A stretch of 64,000 nucleotides of DNA from Margaritifera margaritifera (GCA_029931535.1 JAQPZY010001560.1:3782001-3846000); one strand, 5' to 3'. Counted from the first letter of the stretch, positions 50,451-63,192 are shown. A program made the numbers and translations. Notes: generated from the letters alone by a model not told the origin.

Positions 50451-50909
50451 GAATTTAAAGGAAGGCCTGTTTGTGCTTATTTTTATATATATGCTGAACA
50501 CTCAAAATGGCGTGCTTCACAGCATATTATCAAGATAAATGTCCCTAAAGTGGAGTATGGATAAAAGCTACCTTAATCAGCAGTCTTGTACCATGTAAGC
50601 ACAAGATAGTTTTGGCCTGCTAGAAAAAAAAAAATGAAATCATGTAAATTCACAGACTGAATCTATGTAGTAGGAGAACACTGATGAGAAAAAAAAGTCT
50701 CAGAAAATTAAAAAAGAACAATTCCATGCTCACATTATAGCCAAAGACATGATCTCAAAGTATTAAGTTCAGTATCCAATGTTCCCCCACTTAAAGATTG
50801 GTACCCTGCTCAAAAATAATTAGTTGTGTGAGTCCTCAAGAGTCATTTTATTATACAGATTTTATAGAATGATTCATATAAAAGTTCAGACATCACGTTA
50901 CTTGTTGAT

Positions 50910-51190
50910 GACAAATTTTAGGTATACTGCACAAATTGATGCACTTTGGGTAAGGAAGAAGTCGATTGATTTTGGGGTCAAAGGCCAAGATCTTTGAAAG
51001 AAGAAAAATGGTTTCTACACAATAACATTAGGTCTACATTGTGTACCTAGATAAAAAAAAAAAATTTGTATGGCTTTCACTTTGGTTAAGGAAGAAGCCT
51101 TTTAGTTTCGGTGTAAAAAGGTCACAGGTCATGGTCAGTGTGACTGAAATAAGAAAAGCGGTTTCTGCACACAATTTTAAGTTATCTACA
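50910..51190. repeat. Units of the 150-bp family also seen at 19500-20160
   Basis: Two units share 'TTTTGGGGTCAAAGGCC', 'ATGGTTTCTACACAATAAC' and 'TGGCTTTCACTTTGG' with the larger array. Confidence 0.65.
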
Positions 51191-53248
51191 GAGAGGTTTA
51201 TTAAATTTGAGGTGGGCATATAATGTGCCTTTCATGGTACTCTTCTTATATATACATAAAATATTTTCTGGCTGTGTGTATAGTATGTTACAGATTGCTG
51301 TGGCGATGATGAGGCTAAAAGGATGTATATATTGGATCAGAAATTCAATGATGTGAAAATATATACTGAAATCAGGAATCCTTGGTTATGGAAATAGCTA
51401 GAGAAAACAAGTTGATAGTTGGCTATGATATTGTAGCCTTGATTGGTATTTTTTAATATGTCAAGAACCCAGCTGACGGAGGAGGTAGGGGTACTAATAT
51501 TAGTACTAGTTATTAGTGTGAAATTAAAAACTGTTTGACAAACTTACAACATAGATCTGGCAATGCCTAATGTAAAATGTGCTATAGAATATGCATTTGA
51601 AGCAATCTTTTTTTTTTGCAGTGGTGAGTATAGGATTTGTACTGAAGAAGAACATTGTTAATATTTTTATTTTATTTTTACCTTACAGTACCTTTATTCA
51701 GTACATAGCATATGGATAGCATACTTTTTCAATTTAAGAGATTGAAATGAACACTAAATATCAATTAATATTGAAAGATTTATTTGTCCTTTTTTGTTGT
51801 AATTTGTTGGAAAAGCATTGTATTGAAAACTGTCAGGTAAAGGCATTTTATTTAGTTGGATAAAGCCCAAAACTTCAATTTTGGCTGGTTCCTCCCCGCC
51901 CCCAAAATCTTACCAGATCAAAACTTGGTCATTATGGTCTAATCATGCTTTAGTTACCTTGTGTTTTCAGCTATCTATTTGTTAAACCCTATTTTAACCT
52001 ACACACATGAAAATTGGTATATGTATGTATCTCAAGGAAAGTAACTCATCCATACTAAAAATAGGTCACTTTGACATAATTTTCAAGTTTGATTAGTATT
52101 TATCTTTCTGCAAGTCTATATTGTAAGCTATGTTCTCCTGTTGGTGAGGGGATTCTGTGTTCACGAGTAAACACGTTTAGAGATGGCAGCTATTCTAGAT
52201 CTTGCGGAATTATTACTAATTTTAAATCAAAATTCTGCATACCGAATTAACTTTATACATTTACAGAAAATCATTTTTTTCTGGGATACAATTTTTAACT
52301 TCATTTTTTAGGTGGACACAGGTAGGGAGAAAAGTACTTATACACTGACATCATTGACTGGTATGTAGAGTATAGTGTTACAATACAAAGACAGAATGTA
52401 CTTAGCAGAAACCAGTCAATAAGACTATGTAGGTGAAATATGACAGCAGAAATAAAGAGGACAGAAAGATGCAAACAAGTCATGAGGAAAATCAATGTTT
52501 ATGGTTATTGTTTTGGTCAAATTTTTTTTTAGGTATTCAAATTTTTGGAATTGGAGGAATGGATGCACCATTTATTCTGATTGGATTTAATTGTTACTGA
52601 CTATACATGTAGGTGTAGATTATTAGGCTCATACAGGAAGATACAATATAATTGTTTGAAAGCTTGTTCCCTTTTTAAAAGGAGTTGTCCATTCTGGATG
52701 AGTTGCCTAGATTCAGAAAAATTGACACTAGGATTCCTGATAAGCATGTTCATGGGTTGACATCTCTGCTTACTACTGTCTTAGCATTTGCTTTACAACT
52801 ATTTACAGTAGATTTCATTGTAAAAAATGGCCATAATATATCAAAATAAAAAAAATATAAAAATGATAGTGGAAAAAAATTTGTTCATTCGATCTGCAAA
52901 CCAAACAACTGTATCAACTTTTAGGTGGAAAAATCTTTTAAAGAATTACATAATTATGTTCAAGTTCTCATGCTGTTTTGTGACTGTTGTGATGCAAAAG
53001 GATGGGTGCATTGGGGCATACAGTATATCCGTAAGAAAATCTGATATTCCCACATGATTTTGGTCAGTTGTTAAAAATCTAGTAAAAATTCCTATGATAA
53101 GCGTTTCATTCTATCATTGCCAATGCAGATTGTTTAAAGAATACTTTTTTTAAGCCAGTTGTCCACATTCAGTGAAGATCTGCAGAAATTAGAGATTGTA
53201 AATTTTCACTTGGTATATCTATTGTAAATCCCTGCTTGTATACAGAAT

Positions 53249-53466
53249 TACTATATATATTAGCTTGTAAGTGGAGTCCAACTACAAACAACATAGACCC
53301 TGATTTGCCATTACATAATGCACCGGCAGATCGGGGTCTATATTCGTTTTACCGATTACTCCTAAAAAACTGCATAGACCCATATCTTCCGGCGCATTAT
53401 GTGATGGCAGAGCTGGGTCTGTGCAGTTTGCAGTTGGACTCAGCTTGTAATGAAATATATATGGTA
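53249..53466. mobile_element. Foldback MITE, copy 4 (most complete)
   Basis: Nearly the whole element folds on itself. The left arm runs TACTATATATATTAGCTTGT...GGAGTCCAACTACAAAC...ATAGACCC, and the right arm is its inverse up to AATATATATGGTA. The arms are about 60 bp plus inner repeats built from 'CATAATGC' and 'GGGTCTAT' words. No coding capacity. Confidence 0.82.
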
Positions 53467-53513
53467 TTGGGAAATTTCAAACCAGAATTTCACACAATCA
53501 AATAAGCATCTGT

Positions 53514-53849
53514 ATTCAAATCAATTTCTGATTAGCTGTTGTTTGACAGTTTTCCATTCAAATCAATTTCTGATTAGCTGTTGTCTGACAGTTTTTCATT
53601 CAAATCAATTTCTGATTAGCTGTTGTCTGACAGTTTTCCATTCAAATCAATTTCTGATTAGCTGTTGTCTGACAGTTTTCCATTCAAATCAATTTCTGAT
53701 TAGCTGTTGTCTGACAGTTTTCCATTCAAATCAATTTCTGATTTGCTGTTGTCTGACAGTTTTCCATTCAAATCAATTTCTGATTAGCTGTTGTCTGACA
53801 GTTTTCCATTCAAATCAATTTCTGATTAGCTGTTGTCTGACAGTTTTCG
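53514..53849. repeat. 42-bp minisatellite
   Basis: Eight units of 42 bp containing ATTCAAATCAATTTCTGATT. The period is divisible by three, which keeps an open frame of 14-residue repeats (HSNQFLISCCLTVF). I regard this as an accident of the period. Confidence 0.95.
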
Positions 53850-53924
53850 TCACATGAATTGCACACATGTAATATGATGGTAGTAAAAATTAAAAGTTAA
53901 TTTGTATTCTCTCCATATTTTCAG

Positions 53925-53984
53925 AATTTAGAGGCATTGTTGAGATACCTTCATGAAATTGTGGAGAAGCATACTGATTCAGAG
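53925..53984 (+). CDS. STAG: STAG cohesin subunit, exon h
   Basis: A 20-codon exon in phase 0; acceptor CTCCATATTTTCAG and donor GTAAAT. It encodes NLEALLRYLHEIVEKHTDSE; the family has HLDALL.QI..IVEKHTD.D. It begins about 75 bases after a 42-bp tandem array (53514-53849) whose own open frame must not be joined to it. It is short but fully supported by family match and by flanking phase. Confidence 0.93.
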
Positions 53985-54169
53985 GTAAATTTTATCAATT
54001 TTTTTGTGTGCCTCCACTCTGATCACAGAAGGGGGCATACTGTTTTGCTGTGGTCTGTTAGCATGTCCATCTGGCCTGATTACATCCTCCCCCCCCCCCC
54101 CCCCCCCAATATGTAATACAGAGTGATATAGCTGCTGCTACTACATCCATCTGTCTGTAAATATTTTTA

Positions 54170-55150
54170 TTTCGGGAGCATAACTAAAAAGTCGTTCCAG
54201 CGATCTCAATGAAACTTGGTTCACACATTGGACTAGCGATCCAGATGTTCCTTCTGTTATTCACAATTATTCAGTTTCAGTATTTTTATGTGTCTGTTTA
54301 TTTTTTTGTTCATTCATTCATTTTCCATACTTTCATTTCCAGAGCATAACTCTCAAAACCATTGAAGGTACCTGGATGGAACTTGGTACACATACTGGAC
54401 TAGTGGTCTATATGTGCCCTTTACTATTCACAATTCTTCGGTTTCAGTATTTGTTTTTTTTTTGTTTGTCCATTTTTTTGTCCATTCATTCATTATCCAC
54501 TTTCGTTCCAGGGCAAAACTAAAAACCATTTTAGATATCTCTCAGAAACTTGGTTACACATATTAGACTAGCAGTCCAAATGTGCTGTTTGCTATTCACA
54601 ATTCTTCAGTTTTTCAGTATTTTTTCTTTTCTTTATTTTAATCTGTTTATCTGGTCATCATTCCATTCATCCATCCATCAGTCATACTTTCATTTCTGTA
54701 GTATAACTCCAAAACTTTCAAGGAATCTCTCAAAAACTTGGTACAGTGTTGGACTAGCGGTCCAGACGTGCCTTTCGCTATTCATAATTCTCAAGTTTCA
54801 GTGTTTTTTTGTTTTTGACTGTTTATCCATCCATTTGTTATCCACACTTTCATTTCCAGAGCAAAACTCCAAAACTGTTTTAGATAACTCTGAAACTTGG
54901 TACACATATTACACTAGTGATGTAGATGTACCTGTTGCTATTCACAGTTCTTTAAATGTTTTTAATATTTTTGTCTATTTGTCTGTTCATCATCCATCTG
55001 CCATTCACACTTTGAGTTCTGGAGCAAACTCATTATTGATATCACTTCCCTCTATACTTTGTACGTATGAACTTCCTATATGTGAAATCTTTGACAAATC
55101 ATTCTGTCACCTACCATACATTTTTGCAGGATGGTGGATGCAGATGACTC
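54170..55150. repeat. Imperfect tandem repeat, about 160-187-bp unit
   Basis: Six units each carry 'GAGCATAACT.(C)AAAACC', 'GAAACTTGG(T)ACACA(C/T)ATT', 'GGACTAGCGGTCCAGATGTG' variants and 'TATTCACAATTCTTCAGTTT'. The open frame at 54550-55164 runs through several units and shows no family resemblance; I treat it as repeat-derived. Confidence 0.8.
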
Positions 55151-55179
55151 TGTTGTCTTGTTAGCTTACCTTGCAAAGT

Positions 55180-56990
55180 GAGATCTTATGGTATGGCCCT
55201 TCATGTGGCGTTTGTTTTCTGTCATCCAGCCAAGCCATCAATAATTGCTTGTTAGCAATCTCGAGTCCATATTTCTGATCTGATTTCAATCAGACTTGGA
55301 ATATGACTTTTAATCATCACAATCTCGGACAAGATACACCCATACTAATGAGGTGATCTTGCATCTTATTGGCTGAGTTTGTTACCACTATTGAGTTTGT
55401 ATTTCTCTTCAATTTTTATCAAACTTGGACTATATGCTTATATCATTAAGATCTCAGATGAGTTCAATAATGAGCAAGATGCATGCATTCGAATTAGGTG
55501 ATTTTGCATTAGATTGGTGGAACTTGTTACCACACTGGAAGACATAATTCTGATCAGTATTTGATCAAATTTACAATATGGGTTTATGCCAAGATCTTTG
55601 ATGGGTTCAATAATTAGTGAGATCCATGTATATTAATGAAGTTAATCTTGCATCAGATTGGTTCAGCTTGTTACCACTCTGGAGGCTGTATTTCTGAACT
55701 AATTTTAGTCAAACTTGGAATATATGCTTATATCATTAAGATCTCAGAGGAGTTCAGCAATAAGCAAGATCCATGCATACTATTGAGGTGATCTTGCATC
55801 TGATTGACTGGACACCATGTTTCTGATCCAGTTATGACAAAACTTGAAATATAAGATTATATCATCAAGATCTAGGATGGGTTCGATAATGAGTGACATC
55901 CATGCATGTTAATGAAATAATCTTGCATCAGATGGGCTGATTTTGTTACCACTCTGGAGGCCATATTTCTGATCCAGTTTGATCAAACTTGGACTATATG
56001 CTTATATCTTCAAGATCATGTACAAATTTGATAATGAGTGAGATGCATGTATATTAATGAGTTGATCTTGCATTAATTAGCTGAGTTTGTTATCTCTCAG
56101 GAAGCCATATTTGTAATCCAGTTTTGAGCAAACTTTAAATATTGGCGTGTATTAAAAAGATCTTGGTTTGGTTAATGAGCGAGATCCATGCATATTAATG
56201 ATGTAATCTACTTTGCATCTGATTGACTGAGCTTATTACCACTCTGGAGAGGCCATATTTGTGATCAAATTGGATTATATGCTTCTATCGTCAAGATCTT
56301 GGGCTGTTTCAGTAATTGATGAGACCCATGCATATTTATGACATGATCTTGCATGTGATTGGCTGAGCTTATTGCCATTCAGGGGGCCATATTTCTGATT
56401 CAATTTTTCTGAAACTTGGAATATATGCTTATATCATCAAGATCTTGTAAAATTTCAATAATGTGTGAGATGCGCTCATAATAATGAGTTGATCTTGCAT
56501 CTGATTGTCTGAGTTGGTAACCACTCTGGAAGCCATATTTCTGAACCAATTTCGATCAAGCTTGAAATAATGGCTTATATTGTCAAAATCTTGGATGGAG
56601 TCAATACGAGTGAGATCCATGCATATTAATGATGCACTCTTGAATCCAATTGGCGGAGATTGTTACCATTCTGCAGGCCATATTTGTGATCTGATTTTGA
56701 TCAGCCTTGAAATATATGCTTCTATCACCAAGATCTTGGACTTTTTCAGTAATGAGCAAGTTACATGAATATTTATGAGATCTGGCATGTGATTGGCTGA
56801 GTTTGTTACGACTTTGGAAGCCATAATTCTAATCAGATTTTGATCCAACTGGAATATGGGCTTGTATCATTAAGATCTGGGGCACTTTCGAAAGTAAGTG
56901 CGATCAATGCATATTAATGATCAGATGGGTTTGTTTTCATCAAGATCGTGGATGACTTAATTTATGAGCAAGAGACTGCATATTAAAAAT
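55180..56990. repeat. Imperfect tandem repeat, about 145-bp unit
   Basis: A header ('CTTATGGTATGGCCC') is followed by about 12 units sharing 'GATCTTGCATCTGATTGGCT', 'GTTACCACTCTGGAGGCCAT', 'AAACTTGGAATATATGCTTA' and 'CATGCATATTAATGA'. The same family, with the same header, recurs at 60230-60790. Confidence 0.82.
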
Positions 56991-57116
56991 GCGTTTATCT
57001 TTAGACAGAATTTTTATCAGAATGTAGTAAAACAGGTAAAATCATAATGATTCAAAGTTGGAAGATATTTTACATAGGATGTTTTTTTACAATACTACAT
57101 AAGCCAGCTTGACTAA

Positions 57117-57548
57117 ACGAAAAGAGGGAGAGTCATTTGATCACTACTGAGAAATTTGATGTCTGAAAGATTCAAATAAACATTGTCAATATACATTTAG
57201 CAGCCATGAGTGGGAAAACAGAATCAACGGACATACAGGGATAGTTACATTTCGATGTTTGTGCCCAGATTTGACTGACAAGGTGGTTTTTGCACCACGA
57301 TTGCTGATTATTCATAATTTAAAAAAAAAAAACATTGATATTAGTTTTATCACATTAAGTCCATAACCTGATAATATTCCTGTGATTTTTAAATGAAAAT
57401 ATTAAATATAAAAAAATTAGTTACATCTTTTATCCTTTATATGTAGTTATTACTCACAACTGTATGATCCCCCTCTAGAAAGGCCACCCCTCTTATAAGG
57501 CCACTTTCCTGCTGCAGAAGGGGTGGCCTTATAAGAGGGGGACCATTG
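57117..57548. mobile_element. Tigger/pogo-like element, partial inverted copy
   Basis: This is the reverse complement of the first ~430 bp of the element at 2797-3920. It ends GGGGGACCATTG followed by TA (57549-57550). The 'CTTATAAGAGGGG' and 'AGAAAGGCCACCCC' words face each other as in the first copy. The homology breaks off near 57117, so the other terminus is missing. Confidence 0.75.
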
Positions 57549-58269
57549 TAGATACAAAGCAATATAAAAACTTGACGTAAAAGTGGATATCAAATGATCA
57601 GTAAAAGCAACAGAGAAACTTGACGTAGAAGTGGCTATTAAATGATCAGTAAAGTACTTAAATCATACATGGGGAACAAGTTTGGAATGTTTCCTATAAG
57701 TTGAGATGTGTTGTCTGTGACTGAATGTGCTGACGGAATAAAAACAAATTTTAGCATGGAATCATCGATGGGTGGATTACTAACTGCATGAGTTAGTCAG
57801 CTTGTGTTAATTTGTAGAAGGGAAGCTGGTGTTGTCAATACTGCTCAGAGATATCAGAGAGGGTTTCAACACTCTGCACTTATCTTGAAATCCTAGAGAA
57901 ATATTTTTGGACAGTAGAGCATCAGTCCCTTCATGGAACTCTTGTCTTTACCAATTTACTGTTATTTCTAAAAATGTCATGCACATTTACTTTTTGGATC
58001 ATGTTTGAAAAATACTTAACATACCATATAAAAAAAATTATATGATGATGAGGCCAAATAAAAAAATGTGTGGTTCTGGTTTCCTGACTGACACTTTTCA
58101 AAATCCTGATAATATTCCAATATTTGTGTGGGAGAAGCACACAACAATTTTTCTTGCAAATCTTTTTCATTCAGGAAAAGGATAAAATGGACATAGAGTG
58201 ATTCATCGTGATGGAGGTACTCAGTAAAAAAGAAGAAAGGAGTAATAAATGATAAATATAACAATTCTT

Positions 58270-58622
58270 TATTTTATGAGGGAAGCTCAATTAGCACGAC
58301 TAATCTCCCTCGAGGCCCTCAACTAAATCTACAAAATAGTACATGACTAATCTCCTTCGAGGCCCTCAACTAAATCTATAAAATAGTAAATGATTTATCT
58401 CGTTTGATTCCCTCAACTAAATATACAAAATAGTACATGACTATTCTCTTGAGACCCTCCACTAAATCTGCTAAATAGTACTGACTAATCTCCCTTGAGG
58501 CCCTTAATTAAATCTACAAAATAGTACATGCATGACTAATCTCCTTCGAGGCCTTTAATTAAATCTGCAAAATAGTACAAGACTAATCTGCTTTGAGACC
58601 CTCAACTTTAATCTACAAAAAC
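58270..58622. repeat. Minisatellite, about 45-50-bp unit
   Basis: Seven units share GACTAATCTCC, 'GAGGCCCTCAACTAAATCTA' and 'CAAAATAGTACAT'. Spacing is variable because of small insertions. Confidence 0.9.
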
Positions 58623-59186
58623 ATTCTACAACATGCATATGACAACAAACATCAAATGCAATATCGGAATAACTATACCAGCACTAGCAGTTTGGTACAG
58701 ACAAATACAGTTACGAGACATTAAATTATAACAATATAAGTTAACAAAAAATAAAAGACATTCAACATTTTAAATAATGTAATGGCATTTTTTTAAAAAC
58801 TTTGTAATGGCAGGAAGTAATATTACTTGGGGTTGGGGAGAAAAAGAAGGTTGACTCTGTACAAATTCATACTTCATTTTAAAACTATGTGGATTATGTT
58901 TAAATTATTATCTTGTATGCATGAAGTTGTTAATGGCTAATTTGTGTTGAAGTACTCAGATATGTGGTATGATAACCAATTGGTAATATTATTTTTGTCA
59001 TTATCACTAATGATTACCCTTTACAATGCCTTTATTTTTCCCTATATTTTCAAGAGCAAGTGCCTATAAAATCCATAATTTTGAAAAATATGGCTGATGG
59101 CTTGGAAACCAGACTTTATGTACGTAATTATATAAAACCTTGTTGAACTTGTGATTGTTTGAAGTGATTCTTTTGGTCCCTTGTCC

Positions 59187-59188
<2 letters not shown>

Positions 59189-59239
<51 letters not shown>
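59189..59239. repeat. (TG)n microsatellite
   Basis: About 25 uninterrupted TG dinucleotides directly left of a foldback element. Confidence 0.97.
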
Positions 59240-59242
<3 letters not shown>

Positions 59243-59245
59243 ACA

Positions 59246-59432
59246 TAAATTTAGCAGGATATCAGTTATGTTCATCTTTTATCCTTTCAAGTGCTTTCGC
59301 ATCATCATCGTTGATGCTCTTCAGGTAGATACATTATATAATTTGTAATATCTAATCAAACTTCTGCCTGAAGAGCAAAAGTGCTTGAAGGAATAAAAGA
59401 TGAACATAACTGAAAGCCTGTTGAATTTACAA
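59246..59432. mobile_element. Foldback MITE, second family
   Basis: The arms run from about 59246 (TAAATTTAGCAGG) through CAGTTATGTTCATCTTTTAT and CAAGTGCTTT, and come back inverted as AAAAGTGCTTG, ATAAAAGATGAACATAACTG and CCTGTTGAATTTA to about 59430. Arm length is about 55-60 bp, with a short inner inverted repeat CTCTTCAGG/CCTGAAGAG. No coding capacity. Confidence 0.8.
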
Positions 59433-59544
59433 ATTTATTTTTATACATGAACCAGCACATAGACATGTTCACTTTTTCATATATATATATTTGTCATGGT
59501 GATGTCATTTCTATCTTATGTGAATTATATGATTTAATCTCTAG

Positions 59545-59688
59545 GTGTTGGAGGCTTGCTCCAGGTGCTATGAGAACCTTTGCAGTGAGGAATATGCCAT
59601 CAGTGGCAAGTGTGATGTGGCCAGGAAAACATTAATTGACAGCCTAGTGGTTAAATTCAGAGAGTCCATGCAAGATTTTTTCCAAGAG
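59545..59688 (+). CDS. STAG: STAG cohesin subunit, exon i
   Basis: Forty-eight codons in phase 0; acceptor TTTAATCTCTAG and donor GTTTGT. It reads VLEACSRCYENLCSEEYAIS..., then DVARKTLIDSLVVKFRESMQDFFQE. The family has VLEACS..Y..LC.EE..I...VDI.R..LID.L.DKF...L.DFLQE. The length equals the vertebrate segment by my reading. The donor is non-canonical at +3 to +5 (TTG) but GT is kept. Confidence 0.94.
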
Positions 59689-60229
59689 GTTTGTAAAGAA
59701 CATTATTAGATGTATATCCAGCTGCTCATTCTGTACTTTACAGAATGTAGAGGAAAAATCTTGATAAATGGATGTCTAGAGCCCCCCTCTCCCTTCCCAT
59801 CCTTTTGAAGGAACTTTAAAGCCCTTATTAGACACATGCTATGTGATTTTTTTTGTCCCATATCCCCACAACCACTTTCCAACCAAAGGAGCAGGGGTAT
59901 ATAGCAATGTTTGTCTGTCTGTCCATTCATAGATAAGATGGTTTCTGCAACATGACTTAGTTTTCTGTGGTCTTTTTTCTCTCCAACCTGATATGAGCCT
60001 TACCCATAGGTAGTCGGAAGCCTATTGATTTTTGGACTGCTAGTTCCAATGGCAAGATCACTGGAGCTCAAAATATGATTTTCATATCTGCATGACAAGT
60101 AAATTTCCATGGCCTAATTTTCATAAAAACTTCATTGGCAGACTAAACATTTTGCAGGAGCTGTTCCCTATTGATTTGAGCCTGAGAAGACGAAGGTCAA
60201 GTTACTGAAGCTGACAGAGTAATTTTTAG

Positions 60230-60790
60230 CTACCATGGCAAAAGGCTAAGTGAGCTTATGGTATGGTCCTGCATCTATTATGTTGTGTATGTTGTCCATC
60301 TGTCTCTCAAAATTTGCTTGTGAACACTTCAGAGGCTTAACTTCTGATCAGATTTTGATATACTTGATGTACAAGTTTATATCATCAGGATATTTGAATG
60401 AGTTCGATTATGAGTGACGTCCATGCATATTAATGAGGTGATATTGTATCTGATTGGTGGAACATGTGAACACTCAAAAGACCATATTTCTGATCATATT
60501 TGGATGAGATTTGGTATGTAAGCTTATAACATCAAGATCTTGAATGAGTTTGATTCTGAGTGCTATTCATGCATGTTGGTGATCTTGCATCTGATTAACT
60601 GAATTGGTGAACACTCTAGAGGCCATATTTCTGATCAGATTTTTATCAGACCTGGTATGTAAGCTAGTATCATCGGGATCTTAGATAAATTTAATTAGAG
60701 TGACATCCATGCATAATAATGATGTGATCTTGCATCTGATTGGTTTAGCTTGTGTACACTGTAAAAGCCATATTTCTGAACAAATTTTGT
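60230..60790. repeat. 145-bp tandem family, second locus
   Basis: The header 'GAGCTTATGGTATGGTCCTG' is followed by three units with 'CTTGCATCTGATT', 'CATATTTCTGATCA' and 'TATCATC(A/G)(A/G)GATCTT', at a spacing of about 143 bp. Confidence 0.8.
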
Positions 60791-61810
60791 TCATACATTC
60801 CTACATAAGGTTCCGCTCAACAGTTATTAAGTACTTGTGAAAGACAGACAGGTATATGGTGAAGTTGTGTGTATCTGCAACAAACACAGTGGAGAGAATG
60901 TTGGCATACATCTATGCTATTTTCATGTACTGACACTGAAATTTCTTTATATGTGGTATTATGGAAACAACACGCTTCCTTAAGCAGACAGCTGATCTAA
61001 ATGGCTGCTTCCATGTACTCGAGAAATGAACATGAACTAGTCCAAACTACACAAAGTTTATCAGTTAATAAAATAAGGAAAATGAATTTTGCCAGAGTTG
61101 ACAATACTGAATATTGAAAGTGCAATAAGTGAATTATAAAATATTAAACAAAAAGCTACTAAAGTTATTGGCTACTTTTTTTTCTCCCCAATTTACCTCT
61201 GAAGTCCAGGAAGTGATAATGACCAAGCAGAGCAAGCTGTCTTTTGAGAGATGCACATCTGAAGTAAGGCCAAGCTGAATACTGTATAAGCCAAATTACA
61301 CCCATCAATCATCAATCATACACCAAAATAAAGGGAAATAAAAGTTATTTTAACAATACTAAGACATACAAGGTTCTTTTTAAATAACCAGGATCACCAG
61401 TGAGGAAAGCCTGGGAAATACTTTTTCTTTAAAAATCTAACCAAGTGCAAAGTAAGAAACTGTAGAGTGTAACCTAAGCTTCTATCATCAAGATCTCAGA
61501 TGACTTTGTGAGCAACATCCATGAATATTGAAGAGGTGATATTACATTTGATTGGCTGAGCTTGTGACCTCTCCTTTATATGTTACCAATGTATTGTGCA
61601 TTATTTGAAGGCATTTCATGTATTCATTGCCATTACTCACAAGTTATTTTAAATGTATATTTTGTATTGTCAACTTTTAATAAAAATAGAATTAACAAAA
61701 TATGCTTTCCTTGTGAAACATTTCCAAATTTAATTATTAAGAGCAAAGAAACTCGTGAACTTAAAAAAGACCTGAGAAGTTTGGTATTTGATTCAGGCTG
61801 GTCAGATTAT

Positions 61811-61882
61811 GGGAATCAAACTTGCATTCTTCTAGTCACAAGTTGAATGCCTTAACCATTGGTCACTGTGCCTTCCTTGGGT
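61811..61882 (-). mobile_element. tRNA-derived SINE fragment
   Basis: On the minus strand it reads GACCAATGGTTAAGGCATTC (A-box-like) and, about 30 bases on, AAGTTTGATTCCC (B-box-like). Only the tRNA-like head is recognisable. It is not a functional tRNA, since I can find no closing acceptor stem. Confidence 0.5.
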
Positions 61883-63121
61883 GGAGATCCCAATGGTTTC
61901 CAAGTTAAGACTCCAGGGGCAGCGCCACAAGGGGGATAAGGACAGATTCAGGAATTCATGCTGACTGCATAGATTAACTCTCCTTGTAATGCCAAGTAAG
62001 TGCATATACACTTTATGGGTGGGGCAATAAACCTATAAACAGTTTCTGAGTTTTGAAATTAGGGCCTAGTCCCCAGGGGGCAGGGAAGGATCCAGGGGAC
62101 AATGATAGCTGTATAAAATGATAGTTGTATAAATGCCTTGTCAATTTTATGCAGGGAGTGTGATCATATATATATGGTATAGATTAGATGACACCAACAT
62201 TTAATAGACCTAGGTGAGCAATATCAGACCCACTTGGACATCTTATTTTGGTTTCCACCCAATTAAGTTTCCTGGATCCAGTTTTCATCAAACTTAATAG
62301 GTACTCTACAAGTGGGTACAGGCACTTGCCTATTGACTTTTGTAACCAGCAGTCAAAGATCATTGAAGCTAAAATTGTCATTTGGGTTTCATGATATGTC
62401 TATTTTTCTGAAGTTTCCTGCATTAAACTTTTATGAACTTCATAGTTGCATTACACCTGAGAAAAGTCAACTCTTTGAGAGTCTTCAGTTAATAGATCAA
62501 AGGTCAAGGTCACTGAATGTGAAATTGCATTTCCATTCCATAGAGGGTCAAAAATGCAGATCTCAGTATGACTGGTGTTCAGATTTTGACTTCATTTATG
62601 CCTAACAATACCAGGCCAACTCATTACAGGTTAAGGTCATTTGAGGTAGGGTTATGTTAATTTTACATTTGTAATAGCTACAGTTGGTGGTGGTGGGAAT
62701 CGGCCACTCGTGTGATGCCTATTTTTTTCCTGCAGTTTACATGGTTGTGGCTCTTTGCCATTTTAATGAATTCCAGAGACTGACTCCATTTGTTAAAATT
62801 TGCCCATCCTTTCTACCCCCCCCCCTCCCCCCCCCCCCCCCATTACAAGTTGCATGCATTACAGGGTGGATAGATAAGTTGGAATTATTTCCCTTTGCCC
62901 TTACTGTGGACAGGATGTAAATTGTGTGAGTTAATGATGAGTAATTCAAAATGTTTTACTTTGCTGACCTCTAGTGCTTCTGTAAAAGCAGGTCTAATTC
63001 TTTACATAAATATATCTCATATACACTGTACTTTTCCATGTATTGTCAATATGAACATTAAGTTTATTTTTCTCTGTAATTATCACAGGTTGGCATTTAT
63101 GAACACTTTTATTTTCCATAG

Positions 63122-63192
63122 GGTGAACAGCCAGATGAAGACGATGCGTATGCACTTGTTGCTGCCCTGAAGAGGATCAATGCACTTTATAG
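63122..63192 (+). CDS. STAG: STAG cohesin subunit, exon j
   Basis: The acceptor is TTATTTTCCATAG and the donor GTAACA. The exon encodes GEQPDEDDAYALVAALKRIN, then ALY and two bases of the next codon (AG, probably Arg). The acidic GE.PDEDDAY..L..LKRI motif is diagnostic of STAG proteins. It is the last exon I can support; the next one, expected to resemble a ...HDL..W... segment, does not appear before 64000. Confidence 0.94.

Larger units (their letters stand above)
48784..53924. other. STAG intron, exons g-h
   Basis: A 5.1-kb intron. It holds foldback MITE copies 3 and 4, a 61-bp array, a partial dispersed repeat (50180-50450), a pair of about 150-bp-family units (50910-51190) and a 42-bp array. 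The stretches 49460-50170 and 51230-53240 are AT-rich with no supported feature. Confidence 0.6.
53985..59544. other. STAG intron, exons h-i
   Basis: A 5.6-kb intron made largely of two tandem families (54170-56990), the inverted Tigger-like fragment (57117-57548), a 47-bp array (58270-58622) and a TG tract plus foldback element (59189-59432). A poly-C run lies at about 54089-54108. The stretches 57550-58260 and 58630-59180 have no supported feature. Confidence 0.6.
59689..63121. other. STAG intron, exons i-j
   Basis: A 3.4-kb intron. It carries the 145-bp family again (60230-60790), a single further unit near 61480-61570, a tRNA-like SINE fragment (61811-61882) and a poly-C run (about 62816-62841). 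The stretches 59700-60220, 60800-61470 and 61900-62800 show no supported gene. Confidence 0.6.

Noticed and set aside
53450..53857. 135-residue open frame with 14-residue repeats
   Set aside because: The frame is open only because the 42-bp unit is divisible by three; no start context, and it is in an intron between supported exons.
54550..55164. 204-residue open frame
   Set aside because: It runs through several units of an imperfect tandem repeat, is rich in F, S, L and I with no family resemblance, and sister units are not open.
61580..61846. 88-residue frame near 61.6-61.85 kb
   Set aside because: No homology that I recognise; its end overlaps the tRNA-like SINE fragment.
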